A DNA stretch of 64,000 nucleotides from Streptomyces sp. NBC_01210. Its GTDB lineage: Bacteria > Actinomycetota > Actinomycetes > Streptomycetales > Streptomycetaceae. The notes under the pieces are model-generated. The model did not search any database. It saw nothing but the letters and a program-made list of their open reading frames with translations, and was not told the DNA's origin. The DNA lies in assembly GCF_036010325.1 (NCBI RefSeq), contig NZ_CP108549.1, forward strand, positions 372,001-436,000. Direction: 5' to 3'. The stretch's first letter is position 1. The number at the start of each line of letters is the position of its first letter. Shown here one piece after another: positions 26,126 to 35,067 of this stretch. Both the position numbers and the translations under genes were made by a program.

Positions 26126-27604
26126 ATGATCGTGAACGCGTGGCGAGTGCGAGCCACGGCGGAGGACTTCGACCTCCCTCCAGACGGACTTCCCTTCGAT
26201 GTACGGTTGCTGACGGCGAACCGGGCGGAGTGGCCGCGCGAGCCGGGCCTGGAGGCAGGCACGCCGTTCCTCGTCTCGCCGGTGTTCGAGTACGACGTCG
26301 TCCTGAACCGCTTCTTTCAATCGCCGGGGATGCGGATGCACGCGGTGAACACCCAGTTCGGCTACGCCCGGGACCTGGCGGCGTTCCTGACATTCCTGTG
26401 GGTGTCGCGGCGCTGTAAGGGCTGGCGGGACGCGGCCGAGGTTGACCACCTCGCCTACCTGGCCTGGCGGCGCCGGGACGGCGACGGGCCGCGCATCGCC
26501 GGGTCGACCTGGAACCGCGAAGTGGCGGGGGTGGACGCCTTCTACCGGTGGGCGGCGCGTGCCGGGCACGTGCCGACAAGCCCGATCCCGCAGGTGGCCA
26601 GGCGCCCGCGGGTTGGCCCGCAGTTGTCGCGCCGGACGGCGGACGAGCAGCGGCCGGCGATGTACGCACTGGACACCGGGGCCGTGCGGGTGGAGTGGCT
26701 GCCGCCGGTCTCCTACCGGGTGTGGCGGGATGTGGGGGTGCGGGGCTTCGACGCGGCGGGCCTGCCGCGGCCTGGGTTCCGGGCGCGGTGGGCGGCGCGC
26801 AACGCGACGTTCTGCGACCTGATGGTCCGCACCGGGCTCAGGCTGGCCGAGGAGTGCGCGCTGACGGTGTTCGAGGTGCCGTGGTGGACACCGGAGTCGG
26901 GCGCCTATGTGAGGTTCTGGCTTCCGCAGGCGGTGGCGAAGGGCAGCTCGTCGCGCTGGACCTACGTGCCGACCGCGGTGCTGCGGGATGTGGATGACTA
27001 CCGGCGGTGGGACCGGGCGGAGGTCGTCGCCCAGGCGCAGGCGGCGGGCCGGTACGCGCGGTGGCGCAGGCCCTGGGTGGTGGAGGACCCGGGCAGGCCG
27101 TGGGCGCGCCGGGTCGGTTCGGCGTCCCGGGTCAAGTTGGAGCACCTGGGCGCGCGTGGGCGGCGTCTGCTGTTGGTCGAGGGCCCGGCGGGGCTGGAGC
27201 CGGCGATGTTGTGGCTCGGCGAGGGCCGGCAGCCGTTGTCGGTCTCGGCGTGGAAGGAGATGTTCGCGGCCTCGAACCGGCGCTGCACGGCGGCGGGTGT
27301 GCGGCTGGCCTGCCACGCGCACATGCTGCGGCACACCTTCGCCGTGGTGACGCTGGAGCAGCTGCAGCGCGGGCACTTGGCGGCTTTGGCCGAGCAGCAC
27401 CCGCGCCAGCGCGAGCACTACACCAGGGTGGCCGGTGACCCGCTGGACTGGGTGCGGCGCAGGCTCGGACATCGTTCGGTGGTCACCACGCTCGTCTACC
27501 TGCACACTCTGGCGGAGCTGGAGATGGAGACCAGGATGGCGCTGGTTCCCGGCGGGTGGGACTTGCCGGTGGACGTGGTCGACGAGACGGCGGCGGTCGC
27601 ATGA
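26126..27604 (+). CDS. Tyrosine recombinase, first of a three-gene integrase module
   Basis: 492 residues from ATG 26126. The amino-terminal SAM-like DNA-binding region spans residues about 55-150 ([20 protein letters not shown]). The catalytic domain spans about 225-480: first Arg in [13 protein letters not shown], then [14 protein letters not shown] (H-x-x-R), [17 protein letters not shown] (G-H and nucleophile Tyr). All catalytic residues are present, so the enzyme is probably active in DNA strand exchange. It overlaps the next recombinase gene by ATGA. In intact relatives three recombinases act together (compare Tn554-like TnpA/TnpB systems). Here genes two and three are broken, so the element is likely stuck. 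Confidence 0.85.
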   Translation: MIVNAWRVRATAEDFDLPPDGLPFDVRLLTANRAEWPREPGLEAGTPFLVSPVFEYDVVLNRFFQSPGMRMHAVNTQFGYARDLAAFLTFLWVSRRCKGWRDAAEVDHLAYLAWRRRDGDGPRIAGSTWNREVAGVDAFYRWAARAGHVPTSPIPQVARRPRVGPQLSRRTADEQRPAMYALDTGAVRVEWLPPVSYRVWRDVGVRGFDAAGLPRPGFRARWAARNATFCDLMVRTGLRLAEECALTVFEVPWWTPESGAYVRFWLPQAVAKGSSSRWTYVPTAVLRDVDDYRRWDRAEVVAQAQAAGRYARWRRPWVVEDPGRPWARRVGSASRVKLEHLGARGRRLLLVEGPAGLEPAMLWLGEGRQPLSVSAWKEMFAASNRRCTAAGVRLACHAHMLRHTFAVVTLEQLQRGHLAALAEQHPRQREHYTRVAGDPLDWVRRRLGHRSVVTTLVYLHTLAELEMETRMALVPGGWDLPVDVVDETAAVA

Positions 27605-28457
27605 GCGCGCGCGGGAGCACCCGCCCCGGGGTTCGGGCGGCTCTGCCCGGCACCGGCTACGAGGTCCGCTCGGCGGTCTACCGCTCGCCGGGCGGCAGCG
27701 TGTGCGTGGACTTCGAGGGCGAGGACGGCCGGAGCCGCACCTTCGACTTCGCGGACTGCGAGCTGCCTGGCTGGCATGAGGATCTCGCGGTCGCGGTGGC
27801 CGCCCGGATCGGCCCTGGCGGAGGACTGCGCACCACCTCCTCCGCCCTGGCGATGTGGAATCCGCTGCAGCGGTTTCTGCGCACCCTCGCCGGGGTGGAC
27901 GACGTGCCGCGGCGGCCGGAGCAGACGCGGGTAGAGCACGCCGAGTACTTCGCCGACAGCGTCGCCGCGACCATGCAGGAGCTGTACGCGCGGCGGTTCG
28001 TCGAGCAATGGCCGATGCCCTCGTGGACGCCGAGCAGGCCGCACTCGAAGCCCACCGTCGTCTCGCCGACCGCGCGGGCCGGCCCGAGGTCCTCCCCGAC
28101 AGTGTCCTCGCCCCGGCGGGCACCGCGCAGGGCCCCTGGTCCGGCTGCCGGGACGCCGAGAACCATCCGGTGACCGGCCGCGCCTGCCGCGCGTCGTTTC
28201 TGGACTGCTTCCACTGCGGGAACTGCGTCGTCACCCCCGACCACCTTCCCCGCCTGCTCGCCCTGCTGGACGCGATGGACAAGCGGCGCCGGCAGATGGA
28301 CGAGCAGGTCTGGTGACAGCGGTACGGGCCTGCCTTCGCGGCGATCCGCCACGACGTCCTCACCCGCTTCACCCCCGAACAGGTCCGCGAGGCCAACCCC
28401 GAACCTGACCACAACGCCGACCTCGACCTGGTGGAAGAACCATGGCAGCAGCCCTGA
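27601..28457 (+). pseudogene. Second recombinase of the module, internally deleted and frameshifted
   Basis: ATG 27601 overlaps the previous stop. The first 110 codons encode a DNA-binding part (SPGGSVCVDFEGEDGRSRTF, SALAMWNPLQRFLRTLAG). The family's catalytic region is missing, and the sequence jumps to its C-terminal end: ELYARRFVEQW, a frameshift near 28010, ALVDAEQAALEAHRRLADRA, DCFHCGNCVVTPDHLPRLLA, DEQVW, an in-frame TGA at 28314-28316, then QRYGPAFAAIRHDVLTRFTP and DLVEEPWQQP to a stop at 28457. Family members are usually 600 residues or longer, so several hundred are deleted. It has three independent defects. Confidence 0.65.
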
Positions 28458-29482
28458 CCAACCCCGCACCCGCGCCAGTGCCTGAGGGAATCGGCGGGAG
28501 CCGGTTCGTCCTCGCCGGCCGTCCGCTGGCCCCCGGCCACCGCCTGGAGGACACCGCGCGCTACGACGACGACGCCTGGCTGCTGGCCCCCGCGCTGCTG
28601 CAGCGTCATCAAGCCCCCACCCGGCTCAACTTCACCCGAGCACCGGCAACCTTCGTCCCCACCCTGAAGGACCTCTTCGCCGCGATGCTCTCCGGCAAGC
28701 TGCCGCTGAACGAGCCGCGGCCGAAGATGATGTCGATCCGCCGGCACTTCACCGAGCAGCTCCGCTTCACCCACTGGGTCGCCGCCCGCCCCGGCCAGCC
28801 CCGCCTGGCCGACCTGATCCTCGACGACTTCGCCGCCTACGCGCTGCACCTGCACGCTGCCGTACTGCCCAGCGAAGCCAGCCGCGAGGTCGCCCAGAGC
28901 TCGGTCCGTATGCTCTACCGCTACCGCACCGTGCTGCCCGGCGACCGCCTCACCGTTGATCCGCTGGACTGCGAGGACTGGGGCAACAGCACCCGCCGCA
29001 CCCGCGCCGAGAACACCACCCACCGCATCCCCGAACACGTCATGGGCCCGCTCCTGGCCTGGTGCCTGCGCATCATCGACGACCTGGCCCCCGACATCCT
29101 CACCGCACTCGACGCCTACCGCATCCGCCGGGAAACCGGCCGCCCCGGATGGCGCCACATCCCTCGTCCCCACCTCTCCGCCGCCTGGCCCCACCTGGCC
29201 GCCGACGAGCCCATCGGGCACGAGGACCGGGACGCGCACGCCCGCTTCAGCACGTTCGACCTGGCCCGCCTGCTCCAAGGCGCCTGCTACATCCTGATCG
29301 CCTACCTGTCCGGGATGCGCGACAGCGAGATCAAGCACCTGCGCCGCGGCAGCACCCACACCCTGCTCGACGGCTCCGGCCACCCCTACCGGTGGACGAT
29401 CACCAGCCTCGCCTTCAAGGGCGAGAGCGACCCCGCCGGCACCATCGCCACCTGGATCATCGGCGCCCCGGCCGCCTCATAG
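28442..29482 (+). pseudogene. Third recombinase of the module, 3' truncated
   Basis: ATG 28442 overlaps the end of the second gene. 346 codons: an amino-terminal DNA-binding region (HFTEQLRFTHWVAARPGQPR, DDFAAYALHLHAAVLP) and the beginning of the catalytic domain (ARLLQGACYILIAYLSGMRD, SEIKHLRRG). The first catalytic Arg is in SGMRDSEI. The frame ends at 29482 after TIATWIIGAPAAS. The His-x-x-Arg, Gly-His and Tyr blocks are missing, so about 250-300 residues are lost. Unrelated sequence begins at once. Confidence 0.7.
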
Positions 29483-29519
29483 TGACCTTCCGGGTAGGAC
29501 GGGTGCGGGTCGGGGTGGG

Positions 29520-29945
29520 TCAGATCAGGCTGAGCTGTTCTCCCGATGACTGTGGCAGGAGCACGTTCTGCAGGCGGCGGATGTTCGCGCGCCAGGGGCC
29601 GCCATCCGACTCGGCCCAGAGGTCCATCAGTTCGGACGGTTCGGTCATGATGCGGTCGAGGGCCTGAAGGGCGAGATCGCGCAGGCCAGTGAGATCCGGG
29701 AGGGGCTCTTCCGGCCCATAAATTCGATCGGCCGGCTCACCCCCGGGGCACTGCGCCGCGACGAGCGCGGTCGCGGCTACGGCTACCTCGGATTCGGGTG
29801 CTTCGAGGTAAGCCGCGGTGTCGATCACACGTGTGAGAGCACTGCGGACGATGCCCTCACGTTCGCCTGCAGCTACCTCATCAAGGTCACCGCCAAAGTC
29901 CGCTGCGGTGTCGTTGTCGAAGGGGCCGACGTCCCAAGTGCCCAT
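29520..29945 (-). CDS. DUF4259 domain protein
   Basis: 141 residues from ATG 29945 with GAGGAGAG seven bases before. The start MGTWDVGPFDNDTAADFGGD is the family signature (GTWG.GPF.ND.A.DF), followed by helices RVIDTAAYLEAPESEVAVAA and LRDLALQALDRIMTEPSELM and the ending LWAESDGGPWRANIRRLQNV, all typical of DUF4259. It is cytoplasmic and of unknown function; members often occur near mobile elements. Complete. Confidence 0.9.
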   Translation of the reverse strand: MGTWDVGPFDNDTAADFGGDLDEVAAGEREGIVRSALTRVIDTAAYLEAPESEVAVAATALVAAQCPGGEPADRIYGPEEPLPDLTGLRDLALQALDRIMTEPSELMDLWAESDGGPWRANIRRLQNVLLPQSSGEQLSLI

Positions 29946-30152
29946 GGTCTCTCCTCATCACGATGTTGACCGGGGCATCCTGACAGAGGCCACTGACAGA
30001 AGCCGTGCAGTCCAGAGCGGGGTTTCAGCCGCATATGACTGGTCGAGACAGATGTCACCTGGCCTCGATATCCGTCACCCGCGTCAGCTCGGCGGGCTGC
30101 CATCATGAGCCGGGACACGATAGGTGGAACCTGGCCAGGCATGTTGGAACTA
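29946..30152. other. Intergenic stretch between DUF4259 and LysR genes
   Basis: 207 bases holding the DUF4259 promoter region on one side and the 3' end of the LysR gene on the other. No gene or clear hairpin seen. Confidence 0.3.
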
Positions 30153-31001
30153 CTAGAGACGTGTCGCAGTCCGGACAAGGTCGGCGACTGCTCTGGACCG
30201 GCTGTGCGGGGGCCAGGCAATGACGGTGGTAACTACTGGCGCGTCCAGCACGGGCACGGCGGCGAGGTCATCGTGCAGCTGGGCTCGGCACGACTCCGGT
30301 GCGACCGCGCACGCGCGGCCGAGCGCGACGAGCTGCAGCAACTGTGCTTGGTCGCGGACTTGTGGGCCGGGGCCGGGCGGGTAGGTGCCGTCGGAGTCGG
30401 GCCAGAGTGGCAGGGGCAGGCCAGGCAGGGCGGTGATGTCGGCCATGTGCACATGGGCGCGGACGGTGAGCGGGTGCCCGGCAGGCAGGACCACAACCTG
30501 GCCCTCCGTGCTGAGTTCTTCGGTGTGGAACCCGGCTGTCGTGTCGAACGGCCGGTGCAGCAGCGCCACGTCGGCCCGGCCCTCGCGCAGGAGTCGTTGC
30601 TGCTCGGCAGGGCCGCACAGGATGACGTCGACGGGGACCGCGCCGGGTTCGGCGGCGTACGCGTCGAGCAGTTTGGCCAGCAGTTCTCTGGACGCGCTGG
30701 CCTTCGTGACCAGGGCCAGGCCGGGACGGCCGGTCACGGAAAGGCTTGCGCGGCGGGTCCGGCGCTCGGCGGCGTCGACCGCGTCGAGGGCCGCCCGGCC
30801 CTCGGCCAACAGCACCGAGCCTGCCGCGGTCAGCGTGACGGCGCGGCTGGTCCGATCCAGCAGTGCTGCCCCGAGCCGGCGTTCGAGCTGCTGGATCGCC
30901 CGTGACAGAGGCGGCTGCGCGATCCCGAGCCGCTGCGCGGCCCGCCCGAAGTGCAGCTCCTCAGCGACAGCGACGAAATATCGCAGTTCCCGGGTCTCCA
31001 T
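30153..31001 (-). CDS. LysR-family transcriptional regulator
   Basis: 282 residues from ATG 31001. The amino-terminal winged helix is typical: METRELRYFVAVAEELHFGR, AAQRLGIAQPPLSRAIQQLE and RRLGAALLDRTSRAVTLTAA (residues 1-60). The effector domain (about 90-280) has LREGRADVALLHRPFDT, EGQVVVLPAGHPL and LVALGRACAVAPESCRAQL. It is divergent from a short-chain dehydrogenase with a T-N11-A dyad between them. This gene pair (LysR next to an SDR) is common in Streptomyces and usually regulates that SDR. Effector unknown. Confidence 0.9.
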   Translation of the reverse strand: METRELRYFVAVAEELHFGRAAQRLGIAQPPLSRAIQQLERRLGAALLDRTSRAVTLTAAGSVLLAEGRAALDAVDAAERRTRRASLSVTGRPGLALVTKASASRELLAKLLDAYAAEPGAVPVDVILCGPAEQQRLLREGRADVALLHRPFDTTAGFHTEELSTEGQVVVLPAGHPLTVRAHVHMADITALPGLPLPLWPDSDGTYPPGPGPQVRDQAQLLQLVALGRACAVAPESCRAQLHDDLAAVPVLDAPVVTTVIAWPPHSRSRAVADLVRTATRL

Positions 31002-31023
31002 GCCGCCACGGTACTCCGGATCA

Positions 31024-31038
31024 ATACCCTGACGGTAT
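31024..31038. promoter_or_regulatory. LysR-type binding box
   Basis: ATACC-CTGAC-GGTAT, a perfect 5-bp inverted repeat with the T-N11-A spacing of LysR sites, lies 23 bases upstream of the LysR start and 50-59 bases before the SDR start. It is the probable autoregulatory and activation site. Confidence 0.7.
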
Positions 31039-31096
31039 CGCTGCCTACCCGATCGGTCTTGGACCCCCGCCGGGGTCCGAGAGCAGCATGGTCTCC

Positions 31097-31828
31097 ATGA
31101 GCGAACGAACGATTGCGCTGGTCACCGGCGCGAACAAGGGAATCGGCTACGAGATCGCCATGGGCCTGGGCGCCCTCGGCTGGAGCGTCGGCGTCGGCGC
31201 CCGAGACGATCAGCGCCGTGAGGCAGCGGTGGAGCAACTGCGCGCGGCCGGCGTCGACGCGTTCGGCGTACCGCTGGACGTGACCGACGACGCGAGCGCC
31301 ACCGCCGCCGCACAGCTGATCGAGGAACAGGCGGGGCGCCTCGACGTGCTCGTCAACAACGCCGCCATCACCGGCGGCATGCCACAGGAGCCCACCCGGG
31401 TCGATCCCGCCACCATCCGGACGGTCGTGGAGACCAACGTGATCGGCGTCATCCGCGTCACCAACGCGATGATGCCGCTGCTGCGCCGCTCTGCCTCACC
31501 GCGGATCGTGAACATGTCCAGCAGTGTCGGCTCCCTCACCCGGCAGTCAGGAACCGCTGCTGAGCAGATGACGGGTCCGGTGGCCGTGGCGTACGCGCCG
31601 TCGAAGACGTTCCTGAACGCCGTCACCCTCCAGTACGCCCGGGAGCTGAGCGGCACGAACATCCTGATCAATGCCGGCTGCCCCGGCTATGTCGCGACCG
31701 ACCTCAACGGCTTCCGCGGCGTGCGTACCCCCGAACAGGGCGCAGCGATCGCCATCAAACTGGCGACCCTGCCGGACGACGGCCCGACCGGCAGGTTCTT
31801 CCAAGACGCTGGCGTAGTCCCCTGGTGA
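31097..31828 (+). CDS. Short-chain dehydrogenase/reductase
   Basis: 243 residues from ATG 31097 (MSERTIALVTGANKGIG); ATG 31088 would add three residues and has a GAGAG closer to it. A classical SDR: cofactor motif TGANKGIGYE (T-G-x3-G-x-G), GVGARDD with Arg suggesting NADPH, DVTDDAS, LVNNAAITGG, catalytic Ser in NMSSSVGSL and YAPSK (Tyr-x-x-x-Lys), then NAGCPGYVATDLN. It resembles the carbonyl-reductase-like SDRs of Streptomyces (TGANKGIGYEIA). Reduces or oxidises an alcohol/carbonyl; the substrate is unknown. Control by the divergent LysR is likely. Confidence 0.9.
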   Translation: MSERTIALVTGANKGIGYEIAMGLGALGWSVGVGARDDQRREAAVEQLRAAGVDAFGVPLDVTDDASATAAAQLIEEQAGRLDVLVNNAAITGGMPQEPTRVDPATIRTVVETNVIGVIRVTNAMMPLLRRSASPRIVNMSSSVGSLTRQSGTAAEQMTGPVAVAYAPSKTFLNAVTLQYARELSGTNILINAGCPGYVATDLNGFRGVRTPEQGAAIAIKLATLPDDGPTGRFFQDAGVVPW

Positions 31829-31899
31829 TGTGCACGGCGGTCATCAGCCGCCGGGTGAGGCGGCTTCGCCCGCGCGTCTCGAACATATATATTGACGCG

Positions 31900-32015
31900 G
31901 GTTCCAACATGAATGGCAATTCACCGCAGGTTGCAAGCAGTGTGACTGTGTGGTTCCAACAAGCGTGACCTGCGGGGTCCGAATCGCAAGGTCACCACAC
32001 CCTCATGGTTCCAAC
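31900..32015. repeat. Degenerate GGTTCCAAC repeat array
   Basis: GGTTCCAAC occurs exactly at 31900-31908, 31952-31960 and 32007-32015. Weaker versions are at 31929 (GGTTGCAAG) and 31976 (GGTCCGAAT). Spacing is 23-31 bases, and several units continue with a GTGAC(C/T) block (GCGTGACCTG at 31963). The array fills the gap just upstream of the 32038 gene. It could be a set of protein-binding sites or a mobile repeat. It is too irregular to be a CRISPR. Confidence 0.6.
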
Positions 32016-32037
32016 TACCGCGTCCCGTCACACTCAG

Positions 32038-32754
32038 ATGGCCCACGACATAGTGTTCTTCCTCGCCGCCGACGACGAGACCGCTGCTGCGACGCGCCTG
32101 CGGGGACCTGGTGAGGCCTTTGAGTCAGTGACCTGCCGTTTCATTGAGCCGGACAGTGCCATCGCCGAATGGGACATGTACTTCGAGGAGCCTTCGGCCG
32201 AGGCCCCGCCGGTTGAGCAGCTCCTTGGGTGGGCGTGGCCGGAGTGGGTCACCGCCCCCTTGAACGACGGCGTTGAGGTGTTCGCTCTGCCGAAGCGGCT
32301 GACCGGGGCGCTGGCCAACGCGAGCTCCGCCGAGCTGGAAGAGCTTGCAGGCCGCTGGACCACGCGGGTCCGGTCTGAGGACGGGGACGACATGACCGAC
32401 GATGATCTACTGGCGGTCCTGCAGGGAGTTGTCCGGCTTGCGGCGTCTGCGGTGGACACGGGTGGCGGCCTCTACAGCTGGAGCTCCTGGCCATTCTCCT
32501 GCGAGGGACGCCCGTTTTTGAGGCCGCTGCATGCCAAGAGCTCGGTCCCGGTGGAGTCGAAGTACAGGGTGAAGAACCAAGATCGGTCTGCTGCGACGAT
32601 GTTGCCGGTACGCAATTGCTCGTCGCGGTGCCGAGCGCGGAGGATCTCAACGGTCTCGTCGAGGCCGAGGGTCGTCAGGCCAATCTTCAACGACCGCTTC
32701 AGCCTTGTCGCAGCGATGCCGACCACCATCCACTGTGGCGGCTGTCCGTCGTAG
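32038..32754 (+). CDS. Conserved hypothetical protein with paralogous shard near 25 kb
   Basis: ATG 32038 (MAHDIVFFLAADDETAAATR) is preferred over the GTG/ATG at 32005 because the latter lies in the repeat array. Segments: SVTCRFIEPDSAIAEWDMYF, PPVEQLLGWAWPEWVTAPLN, DGVEVFALPKRLTGALANAS, ELEELAGRWTTRVRSEDGDD and LAVLQGVVRLAASAVDTGGG, then LYSW. The family end is expected near 32490, as in the shard at 24890. Beyond that the frame is antisense to the gene at 32472-32870, so about 85 C-terminal codons are probably spurious read-through. Cytoplasmic; function unknown. Confidence 0.55.
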   Translation: MAHDIVFFLAADDETAAATRLRGPGEAFESVTCRFIEPDSAIAEWDMYFEEPSAEAPPVEQLLGWAWPEWVTAPLNDGVEVFALPKRLTGALANASSAELEELAGRWTTRVRSEDGDDMTDDDLLAVLQGVVRLAASAVDTGGGLYSWSSWPFSCEGRPFLRPLHAKSSVPVESKYRVKNQDRSAATMLPVRNCSSRCRARRISTVSSRPRVVRPIFNDRFSLVAAMPTTIHCGGCPS

Positions 32755-32870
32755 AGCACTACCTCGCCGCCGGCGGCGATGGCGTCGCGCGCTGCCTTGC
32801 AGGCACTGGTTTGCTCTTTGAGCATCACGGTGATGTCGGGCGGACTTGGGCTCTCGTTCTCGGTGGCCAT
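32472..32870 (-). CDS. Hypothetical protein, 132 aa
   Basis: ATG 32870 begins MATENESPSPPDITVMLKEQ. Then DAIAAGGEVVLYDGQPPQWM, VVGIAATRLKRSLKIGLTTL, ETVEILRARHRDEQLRTGNI and DRSWFFTLYFDSTGTELLAC. The mixed alpha/beta pattern with good codon bias supports a real gene. Family not recognised. It ends tail-to-tail with, and overlaps, the plus-strand frame from 32038. Confidence 0.6.
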   Translation of the reverse strand: MATENESPSPPDITVMLKEQTSACKAARDAIAAGGEVVLYDGQPPQWMVVGIAATRLKRSLKIGLTTLGLDETVEILRARHRDEQLRTGNIVAADRSWFFTLYFDSTGTELLACSGLKNGRPSQENGQELQL

Positions 32871-33252
32871 GTGGCGACTGTAGAGACCGAATGCAGGCGT
32901 TGCTACAGGATTCGGCGTGACCTGCGCAGGGCTCAGGGACAGAGGCGGTCGTGACAGGTAGAACTGCGGACCGGCAACATGGTGGTCAATCGGTCAACAC
33001 CAAACCCTGGCTGCAAAATGCCCTCTACTCCCTGAACCTCCCTCCAGGATTTCAGCCATTGTTGAAGCTGATGGCGCCGGACCAGATGGGGCGGGGCATG
33101 ACCAACCTCCGTGACAGCCCCGAGACCGTCAGCCTACGACGACATCCACCGGTCGGCATGAGACTGCCGGCTCAGCCTCGATCGCTGCGGATCTGCGAGG
33201 ATCTCGAGTGCGGCCAGGCGCGCGAGTCGGCCCGCCCCCCGGGGGGCGGGCC
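32871..33252. other. Gene-free stretch
   Basis: 382 bases. A GC-rich stem-like run (CCCCCCGGGGGGCGGG region, about 33234-33250) lies just downstream of the DUF4328 shard on the minus strand and may be its terminator. No coding frame is supported. Confidence 0.3.
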
Positions 33253-33498
33253 TCATACTGCGGCCTGTTCCACTCGCCGCACCGCCTTGGTGAGTTGCAT
33301 ACGTGTGAGCCTTCGCACGACGACGACGGCCAGCAGCGCGGCGCCGATGTCGGTAAGGCAGCCGACAATGAAGGCGTCAGCGCCCGCGAGGAACTCGTCG
33401 GCCGTCTGGGCCATGTTGTATTGAGCGCCCGCAATGCCGTTGACCAGATTCCCGACGAGCCATGCGATCCACCAGACGTTCCGGTCAAGTCGCCGTGA
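33253..33498 (-). pseudogene. DUF4328 C-terminal remnant
   Basis: The minus frame reads RRLDRNVWWIAWLVGNLVNG, ADAFIVGCLTDIGAALLAVV and VVRRLTRMQLTKAVRRVEQA, then stops at 33253. Trp-rich NVWW..WLV followed by a last membrane helix and VRRLT..Q is the end of DUF4328 membrane proteins. About 80 of 200-plus residues remain, and no start exists upstream. Confidence 0.6.
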
Positions 33499-33609
33499 GG
33501 GCGGTTTGTACGCAGTGGTGGAGACAGCGGGCTACGGCTGGCCGACCACCTGGCCATCACAAGACAGCGAGGTGGGACCCATCGCAGGTGGCTGCCACTC
33601 CCTCCAGCT

Positions 33610-34026
33610 CTACGTATCGCGGCGGTTCCCGAAGACGCGCGGCACCCACTGATCGAGCTGGGTACCGAAAGCCGCTGCCGAATCGATGCCGGATGCAGGC
33701 AGCGTTCCGGCGTCGTCAAGGCTGGCGACGAAGTCGACATCAGCCCAGCCGCCCCGGAACAGAACCACGGATAGCTCAGCGTCCGCCGGCCCGGAGATGA
33801 GAACGCCGATCGAGTCAGGATCACGCACGAGTGCCCTGTCAGTCTCAAGCCGCTGAGGCCACGGGGCGGCTTCGTCCCGCCAAGTCACCTGCCCAACCGT
33901 GAGACCGGCCCCTAGCCATCGCGCGGCCCGCTCGGCAATTGATGCGACCGCCTGATCAAGATCAATGACTCGTTCCACAAGCAGATCATCCCGCACCCAG
34001 ACGCGCTGTCCCACTGGCTTCCACAC
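33610..34026 (-). CDS. Hypothetical protein, about 138 aa
   Basis: The frame from GTG 34026 (or GTG 33996) reads VRDDLLVERVIDLDQAVASI, AERAARWLGAGLTVGQVTWR, RALVRDPDSIGVLISGPADA and LSVVLFRGGWADVDFVASLD, ending FGTQLDQWVPRVFGNRRDT. Its beta-rich ending with SVVLFRGGWADVDF suggests a small immunity-like or SMI-type fold, but I recognise no family. The upstream part of the open frame (34027-34239) lacks coding bias. Complete but uncertain at its start. Confidence 0.5.
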   Translation of the reverse strand: MWKPVGQRVWVRDDLLVERVIDLDQAVASIAERAARWLGAGLTVGQVTWRDEAAPWPQRLETDRALVRDPDSIGVLISGPADAELSVVLFRGGWADVDFVASLDDAGTLPASGIDSAAAFGTQLDQWVPRVFGNRRDT

Positions 34027-34491
34027 CCTTAGCTTGGGCCGCCAGCCACCAAAGGACCTCCCGCTGCCCGATATGCGGCCGCCCTGACTGCACCCGCACG
34101 CACGCTGCAACCGGATCGCCGAGCCGTCGACCCGGCCGATCCACCGATCTCCCTCGCCGCGTTGACCGGCGTCCGCGCTGCCGTTCGCATCAACGCCATC
34201 GACGCCCATCCGAACGGCAAGCCAACCATCTACCACCACACAACGCTGTCGCCTGCGGAAGGAAACTCCGTGCGTGGCCTTCTACGGATACAACGACACC
34301 GACCTGCGGAGCGGCTGCTACCACGTCCGCACCCTGCTGGAGATCGCGCTCCACGCACTCCGCAGGGAGGCACGATGCGAACTGAGTGCAGTCATCGCAC
34401 CCGTGGATGAACAGACTCCGGCGCACTGTCAACAACCCTTCGCGGCACCTGACCTCCCATGGTGGAAGCGCCGAATCGAACTCTGACCTGC
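34027..34491. other. Stretch without a recognised gene
   Basis: 465 bases. Plus-strand frames reading AVRINAIDAHPNGKPTIYHH and YNDTDLRSGCYHVRTLLEIA have some coding character but no start, family or matching stop. They are probably remnants. Confidence 0.25.
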
Positions 34492-35067
34492 TCAGCCGAC
34501 CGGGGTCATGTCCCGCCGCGTGGTGTAGCCCGTGGGCATCTTGCGGGGGGTCCGGTACAGCACACACTGACGAAGCGGCCCTTCGGGCACGCTCGGATCC
34601 TCGAAGTCGTCGGCCGGGTCGCGGGTCATGCCGATCCGGCGCATCACTGCCTGGGAGCGAAGGTTGTTGACGGTCGTCGACGCAACGACCTCCGGCAGCC
34701 CGAGGACCTCGAAGCCGAAGGCCAGGCAGGCCAGGGCGGCCTCGGTGGCGTAACCGTGACCCCACGCCGAACGCATCAACCGCCACCCGATATCCACACC
34801 CGCGAACGGCATGTCCTCGCCCACCTCGTCCAAGCCGACGCGGCCGATGAACTCACCAGTCTCCCGTGCTTCCAGCGCCCACCACCCAAAACCTCGGGTG
34901 TCGAACTCGGCCTGCATGAGCGCCACCGCGGCATCGCTTTGCTCCCGCGTCAGCAGTTCCCCCAGGTGTTCTCGGACTTCGGGATCGGCGTTCATCGCCG
35001 CCCACGGTTCGAGGTCGGACTCCCGCCACCGGCGGAGCAGGAGACGATCGGTACGCAGTTCTGGCAT
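34492..35067 (-). CDS. GNAT-family N-acetyltransferase (RimJ/RimL type)
   Basis: 191 residues from ATG 35067. Start MPELRTDRLLLRRWRESDLE PWAAMN is the classical RimJ/RimL-like opening. Then EREVREHL-type helix, GWWALEARETGEFIGRVGL, VDIGWRLMRSAWGHGYATEA (motif A, acetyl-CoA binding, W-G-x-G-Y-A-T-E-A) and STTVNNLRSQAVMRRIGMTR. It acetylates an amine on a protein or small molecule; the exact target is unknown. Length matches the family (about 180-190). Isolated gene. Confidence 0.85.
   Translation of the reverse strand: MPELRTDRLLLRRWRESDLEPWAAMNADPEVREHLGELLTREQSDAAVALMQAEFDTRGFGWWALEARETGEFIGRVGLDEVGEDMPFAGVDIGWRLMRSAWGHGYATEAALACLAFGFEVLGLPEVVASTTVNNLRSQAVMRRIGMTRDPADDFEDPSVPEGPLRQCVLYRTPRKMPTGYTTRRDMTPVG

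Noticed and set aside
24574..26262. Minus-strand open frame of 562 codons
   Set aside because: Antisense to DUF6233 and other plus-strand genes. Only the short piece at 24890-25093 has family similarity and was listed separately.
25823..29383. Minus-strand open frame of 1186 codons
   Set aside because: It is the mirror of the plus-strand recombinase genes. High GC at third positions keeps antisense frames open, and the translation is low-complexity Arg/Pro/Ala with no family.
30105..30905. Plus-strand open frame of 266 codons
   Set aside because: Mirror of the LysR gene; no conserved sequence.
31900..32015. Repeat array considered as a CRISPR
   Set aside because: Units are short (9 bases), degenerate and irregularly spaced. 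There are no uniform spacers and no cas genes in the window.
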